Source: CAWGHZ01 sp963822575
GTDB taxonomy: Bacteria > Pseudomonadota > Alphaproteobacteria > MPNO01 > DASWLB01
Direction: 5' to 3'
Assembly: GCA_963822575.1 (NCBI GenBank)
Contig: CAWGHZ010000007.1
Location: 1,116,001-1,180,000 of the forward strand
DNA length: 64,000 bases
Shown: positions 60,175 to 64,000 of the stretch, piece after piece
Numbering within the stretch: position 1 is the stretch's first letter
Layout: each line of letters opens with the position of its first letter
Position numbers and translations under genes: made by a program
Notes under the pieces: generated by a model
What the model was told of the DNA's origin: nothing
Seen by the model: only the letters and a program-made list of their open reading frames with translations
Databases searched by the model: none

Positions 60175-61056
60175 CTATTCGGCGAAGCTAAAGTGGAAGC
60201 CGCCGGACGTGCGCGGCGTCACGCGGCCCGCCGTTGCGCCGGGGAAATGGCACGGCACAACCAGCACGTCGCGGTCGGCCGTGCGGTCGAGGAACCTCCG
60301 GCGCGTCGCCGCGGCCGCCGCCTTGTCGGTGTCGAAATTGGTGCTCATGCCGGGCCGGGCGACCTGTACCGGGTGGTGCATCATGTCGCCCGAGAAGATG
60401 GCCTCGCCGCCGACGTTCTTGACGTGTATTCCGACCTGGCCCGGCGTGTGGCCGGGCAGGGGATCGAGCCAGATGCCGGTCTCGATCTCGTGGTCGGTGT
60501 CGACCAGATCGGCGCGCCCCGCCTCCATGATCGGCAGCACGCTGTCGCCGAAATAATCGCCGGAGCGGGTGGTGGCGGGCGTGCGGTGCTCCGTGTTCTC
60601 CCAGTGCTCCCATTCGCGCCGGGCGAAGATGTAGCGCGCGTTGGGGAAGGTCGGCACCCAGCGCCCGTTTTCCAGCCGCGTGTTCCAGCCGACATGGTCG
60701 ACATGCATGTGGGTGCACAGTACGAAATCGATCTGCTCCGGCCGCGCGCCGGCGGCGGCGAGTCGGTCGAGCCAAGGCTCGTGCAGGCGGTCGAAGGGCG
60801 GGGTGTTGCGCGCCTTGTCGTTGCCGATGCAGCTGTCGATCAGGATCGTGTGGTGCGGCGTCTTCAACAGGAACGACTGGATCGCGATGATCAGCCGGTC
60901 GCCCGCCGCGTCGTAGAAGCGGGGACCGCACGCCACGGGCTCCGCTGCCACCACCTCGGCCGACCAGTCGGGAAACACGATCGGCGCCGATAGAAGCGGC
61001 CCTTCAAGCTCGACCACCGATGCGACGGCGACGTCGCCGATCTTGTGCGCGCGCAT
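60175..61056 (-). CDS. MBL-fold hydrolase
   Basis: 293 residues. Zinc motif THMHVDHVGW, then PLPGHTPGQVG and FSGDMMHHP are typical of the lactonase/glyoxalase-II-like MBL branch. It may hydrolyse a lactone or thioester. It lies between the SDR and GST genes in a leftward run beginning with the NSS transporter. Substrate is not predictable. Confidence 0.82.
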   Translation of the reverse strand: MRAHKIGDVAVASVVELEGPLLSAPIVFPDWSAEVVAAEPVACGPRFYDAAGDRLIIAIQSFLLKTPHHTILIDSCIGNDKARNTPPFDRLHEPWLDRLAAAGARPEQIDFVLCTHMHVDHVGWNTRLENGRWVPTFPNARYIFARREWEHWENTEHRTPATTRSGDYFGDSVLPIMEAGRADLVDTDHEIETGIWLDPLPGHTPGQVGIHVKNVGGEAIFSGDMMHHPVQVARPGMSTNFDTDKAAAAATRRRFLDRTADRDVLVVPCHFPGATAGRVTPRTSGGFHFSFAE

Positions 61057-61106
61057 GGGCTCCTCCCCGTTGATCGGCGCATGGTAGCGTGCGTGCGAAG
61101 GGACCG

Positions 61107-61877
61107 CTAGGCGCGCCTGGTGGTCAGCCCGACCTCCTCGTAGCCGCCGCCGGTTTCGTCCGGCCAGTTGACCGCCGTCTGGAAGGCGGACCGCGCCGAA
61201 ATGCGGGCGTACCAGTCGTGCACGCGCGGGCGCGTGTCCTTCGCCCACATGTGCTGCTGGCCCATGGCGAGCAGCCGGAACATGTAGGGGGCGACGCAGA
61301 TGTCGGCGAGCGAGAACGTCCCGACCAACCAGTCGCCGTTCTTCGCGAGCATCGTTTCCATCCGCCCGATCAGCCCGTCGAGCGTGGCGAGGTGCTTCGC
61401 GATCTCCGCCTCGCCGATCTCGCCGCGCGCGGCGCGGCCGTGCGCCTCCTTGTAGAATTCGGTCGGGCGCTTCTTCGCGGCGTCGGCGATTTCGGCCTCG
61501 GTCAGCCGGTTCTTCAATTTCGGCACGATGTACTTCGCCATGGTGGTCAGCACCACGGCTGGGAAATCGTCCTCGCACTTGCGCGCGAACAGCCGCATGC
61601 GCGCGAGCTTCAGGGGATCTCCCGGCTTCAGCTTCGGCCCCGCGAAAGCGTCGTCGATATACTCGCAGATGATCGAGGATTCCTGGATTGCCTCCCCGTC
61701 ATGCACCAGGGTCGGCACCACGCCGTCGGGGTTGATGGCCAGGTATTCGGGCGTGAGCTGGTCGAGCCGGAACAGGTCGATGTAGCGGCTTTGCCACGCG
61801 ACGCCCTTTTCCTCGAGCGCCATGCGCACGCGCACGGAGCAGACCGAGCTCCAGAAATGGTACAGCTCGACGGCCAT
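61107..61877 (-). CDS. Glutathione S-transferase
   Basis: 256 residues. The thioredoxin-like N-domain starts ELYHFWSSVCSVRVRMAL, with Ser/Cys at the glutathione site, and the PTLVHDGEAIQESSIICEYID block follows. A C-terminal helical domain includes FSLADICVAPY. A zeta/maleylacetoacetate-isomerase-like or dehalogenase role is possible. Lies 10 bp after the NSS transporter stop. Confidence 0.85.
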   Translation of the reverse strand: MAVELYHFWSSVCSVRVRMALEEKGVAWQSRYIDLFRLDQLTPEYLAINPDGVVPTLVHDGEAIQESSIICEYIDDAFAGPKLKPGDPLKLARMRLFARKCEDDFPAVVLTTMAKYIVPKLKNRLTEAEIADAAKKRPTEFYKEAHGRAARGEIGEAEIAKHLATLDGLIGRMETMLAKNGDWLVGTFSLADICVAPYMFRLLAMGQQHMWAKDTRPRVHDWYARISARSAFQTAVNWPDETGGGYEEVGLTTRRA

Positions 61878-61887
61878 CGTCTCGGTC

Positions 61888-63216
61888 CTACAGCCCGGCG
61901 ATCAGTATATAGAAGATCGCCACCGGCGCCACGTAACGGCACATCACGCGCCATAGCCCCGCCCAGGCGAAGCCGTGCTGCCCGCCGGCCGTCGCCTCGT
62001 TCATCGCGCGCGGCAGGATCGCCCAGCCGACGAACAGCGACATGGCTATGCCGCCGATCGGCAGCATGACGTTCGAGGCGGCAAAATCCATCGCGTCCAG
62101 GATGGTCTTGCCGCCGATCGTCACGTCCTTCCACGGCCCGAACGAGAGAAGCGCCGGGATGCCGAACACGAAGCAGGCCGCACCGCCGCCGAGCGCGGCC
62201 CTTGTACGCCCGATCTGGCGCTCGTCGACGCACCAGGCGACGAGCACCTCCAGGAGCGAGACGGAGGAGGTGAGCGCCGCGATCAGGAGCAGCACGAAGA
62301 ACGCCACGGCGAACGCGCTTCCGGCCGGCATGTGGGCGAACACGGCGGGCAAGGTGATGAACACCAGACCCGCTCCGGCCGCCGGATCGTAATGGAAGGC
62401 GAACACGGCGGGCAGGACCGTCAGCCCCGCGGTCAGCGCTACCACCGTGTCGCACAGCGTGACCCACAGCGCAGCGCGCGGCAGGTCAAGGTCGCGCGAC
62501 AGGTACGAGCCGTAGGTCAGCATCGACCCCATCCCGAGCGACAGCGAGAAGAACGCCTGCGCCAGCGCGTCGCCCAGCAGCGGTCCGGTGAGCTTGCTGA
62601 AATCGGGCTTCAGGTAAAAGCGCAACCCCGCCTCGGCGCCGGGCAGGGTGAGGGCGCGGATCGCGAGCCCCACCATGATCAGGAACAACAGCGGAAGCAG
62701 CACCTTACAGCTTTTCTCGATGCCGCCATGCACGCCCGCGATCACCACGCCGACCGTCAACGCCATGAACACGAAGTGGTAGATCAGCGGCTCGCCGGGG
62801 TGCGCGACGAAATCGCCGAAGATCGTGCCGAGCGCCTTGGGCTCCATGGCGTGGAGAAGGCCCGAGGCCGACTTCACAATGTAGGCGATGGTCCAGCCCG
62901 CGACCACGCTGTAGTAGGAGAGGATCACGAACCCGGCGACGACGCCCATATAGCCGACCCATACCCAGCGCCCGCCCTTCAGCGCGGCGAAGGCGCCGAC
63001 TGGGTTTTTCTGCGCGGCGCGGCCGATCACGAACTCGGCCAGCATGACCGCCACGCCCAGCGTGAACACGATGATGACGTAGGCGACGAGAAACGCCGCG
63101 CCGCCGTTCTCGCCGGCGACGTAGGGGAACTTCCAGATGTTGCCGAGCCCGACCGCCGAGCCGGCCGCGGCCAGGATGAACCCGAGCCGCGAGCCCCAAT
63201 GTCCGCGTTCCGCCAT
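61888..63216 (-). CDS. Neurotransmitter:sodium symporter-family transporter
   Basis: 442 residues with 11-12 membrane segments. The start GSRLGFILAAAGSAVGLGNIWKFPYVAGENGGAAF is the LeuT-family signature, holding the Na1/Na2 and substrate residues of TM1 (broken by the GLGNIW unwound region). Substrates are small amino acids or, in some bacteria, amines and indole-related compounds. First of a leftward five-gene run that ends with the 3-hydroxyanthranilate dioxygenase, so an aromatic amino acid is a plausible substrate. Confidence 0.9.
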   Translation of the reverse strand: MAERGHWGSRLGFILAAAGSAVGLGNIWKFPYVAGENGGAAFLVAYVIIVFTLGVAVMLAEFVIGRAAQKNPVGAFAALKGGRWVWVGYMGVVAGFVILSYYSVVAGWTIAYIVKSASGLLHAMEPKALGTIFGDFVAHPGEPLIYHFVFMALTVGVVIAGVHGGIEKSCKVLLPLLFLIMVGLAIRALTLPGAEAGLRFYLKPDFSKLTGPLLGDALAQAFFSLSLGMGSMLTYGSYLSRDLDLPRAALWVTLCDTVVALTAGLTVLPAVFAFHYDPAAGAGLVFITLPAVFAHMPAGSAFAVAFFVLLLIAALTSSVSLLEVLVAWCVDERQIGRTRAALGGGAACFVFGIPALLSFGPWKDVTIGGKTILDAMDFAASNVMLPIGGIAMSLFVGWAILPRAMNEATAGGQHGFAWAGLWRVMCRYVAPVAIFYILIAGL

Positions 63217-63373
63217 GCCTGCTCCGTGACCCGGGGGGGCGGACGATAGGGAAATGCGAGGGCTCGGCGCAACCGCAAATCGGCCCCACGCGCGGTGCCT
63301 CGATTGTGTTGGCGGGGCATGGCGTGGCGGGGTAGGGTTCGGAAACGCAATGTTTTTCCGGGACAGCGAGTCG

Positions 63374-64000
63374 ATGGCTGATATCGAGCGTGCCAACGGC
63401 CATAAGCCGGCCGGCCTTCTGCACATCCTGCACCCGGCGCTGATGTCGGCGCCGCGCCCGCGCGACGACGAGCTCGACTACAAGCTGGACGCGGCGCTCG
63501 CGTCGGTCGTGTCGCTGCGCGCGCACGTGCCGGAGGAGGCGTTCACTGCCTCCTTCCTCGGCACGGACCGGCAGGGTTCGGGCATCGTGATCGACCGCGA
63601 CGGTCTGGTGCTGACCATCGGCTACCTCATCTCCGAGGCCGACCAGGTGATGCTGACGACGGTCGAGGGCGAAACCGTGCAGGCGCACCCCGTGGCCTAC
63701 GATTACGAATCCGGTTTCGGTCTGGTGCGCGCGATTTCCCCGCTCGGGGTCGAGCCGATGGCGCTCGGAAGCTCGGCCGAAGCGAAGGTGCGCGACACGG
63801 CGGTGGTGGGCGCCGGCGGCGGGCGGCCCTTCGCGATCAGCGTGCGCGTCGTCTCCAAGCGCGAGTTCGCCGGCTATTGGGAATACCTGTTGGACGAGGC
63901 GATTTTCACCTCGCCGCCGCACCCGGCCTGGAGCGGCGCGGCGCTGATCGGGCCGGGTGGCCGGCTTGTCGGCGTCGGATCCTTAATCGTCGAGGAGGCG
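63374..64000 (+). CDS. Trypsin-fold (S1C-like) protein lacking the catalytic triad (partial)
   Basis: At least 209 residues; it runs off the window's end. The sequence aligns to DegP-type proteases. The segment normally ending NHV with the catalytic His reads TIGYLIS, the Asp segment reads YESGFGLV, and the GNSGGP site reads AWSGAALIG. Thus His and Asp are gone, and the Ser loop is altered. It likely binds rather than cuts. The ATG at 63374 gives MADIER; an in-frame ATG at 63350 would add eight residues. Divergent from the NSS gene across 157 bp. Confidence 0.72.
   Translation, partial: MADIERANGHKPAGLLHILHPALMSAPRPRDDELDYKLDAALASVVSLRAHVPEEAFTASFLGTDRQGSGIVIDRDGLVLTIGYLISEADQVMLTTVEGETVQAHPVAYDYESGFGLVRAISPLGVEPMALGSSAEAKVRDTAVVGAGGGRPFAISVRVVSKREFAGYWEYLLDEAIFTSPPHPAWSGAALIGPGGRLVGVGSLIVEEA

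Overview
The window is high-GC, densely packed bacterial DNA, most likely from an alphaproteobacterium. The lineage call rests on several markers: GcrA (29040-29414), the alphaproteobacterial F1-ATPase zeta inhibitor (DUF1476, 37605-37934), a mitochondrial-type NDUFS4 complex I subunit (47454-47762), a DUF3035/BamF-type lipoprotein, and a small-molecule metabolism repertoire typical of free-living soil or aquatic members. No phage, IS element, CRISPR array, plasmid function or recognisable defence island was seen.

Layout. 1-6.5 kb: the end of a flagellar rod/hook gene, then a leftward molybdenum-hydroxylase operon (coxS, coxM, coxD, coxE, a two-gene XdhC/CoxI, a MobA-like fusion) that lacks the catalytic large subunit. 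6.9-10.1 kb: a frame-disrupted PEP-CTERM protein and three TadE/TadG-like surface proteins. 10.2-19.7 kb: envelope and housekeeping genes (an M16 protease pair, a thioredoxin-like protein, BamF-like lipoprotein, lspA, ileS, ribF, MaoC). 19.8-21.2 kb: a small conserved protein and a diguanylate cyclase. 21.2-28 kb: a complete meta-cleavage lower pathway (semialdehyde dehydrogenase, oxalocrotonate decarboxylase, hydratase, aldolase, acylating acetaldehyde dehydrogenase) with a Rieske ferredoxin and its reductase. 28.1-31.2 kb: YedK/HMCES, gcrA, rpsD, a VOC protein. 31.4-40 kb: grxD, bolA and the purine genes purL, purQ, purS, purC, with a rhomboid protease between purL and purQ, then NRDE, zeta, a methyltransferase and purB. 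40-47.3 kb: an orphan HyuB, an orphan two-domain ABC permease, a histone H1-like protein, an LVIVD protein, and an MFS/thioesterase/VOC operon. 47.4-53.4 kb: tRNA-Pro, NDUFS4, a large MBL protein, tRNA-Arg, small envelope proteins, glutathionyl-hydroquinone reductase, and modBC behind a ModE-type operator. 53.4-64 kb: hisI, metC, a sulfurtransferase, cysteine synthase, Nudix, OsmC, CopD-like, 3-hydroxyanthranilate dioxygenase with SDR, MBL and GST genes, an NSS transporter, and the start of a trypsin-fold protein without its catalytic triad.

Two themes tie regions together. Molybdenum: the cox-type maturation operon at the left end needs Mo cofactor, and modBC at 51.5-53.4 kb supplies molybdate under a probable ModE operator. 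Aromatic or tryptophan-derived carbon: the 3-hydroxyanthranilate dioxygenase and the meta-cleavage lower pathway could be the two ends of one aminomuconate route, with the middle steps not in the window.

Data quality matters for any reader. Single-base frame breaks interrupt well-conserved genes at about 3.70-3.73, 6.99-7.19, 8.19, 16.86-17.22 and 38.70 kb. The sequence on either side still encodes intact conserved protein in another frame, which points more to base-calling or assembly indels than to old pseudogenes. No convincing undescribed system was found; the strongest leads are the ModE operator, the FlK-like thioesterase operon, the LspA catalytic Asp-to-Asn change, and the catalytically dead trypsin-fold protein.
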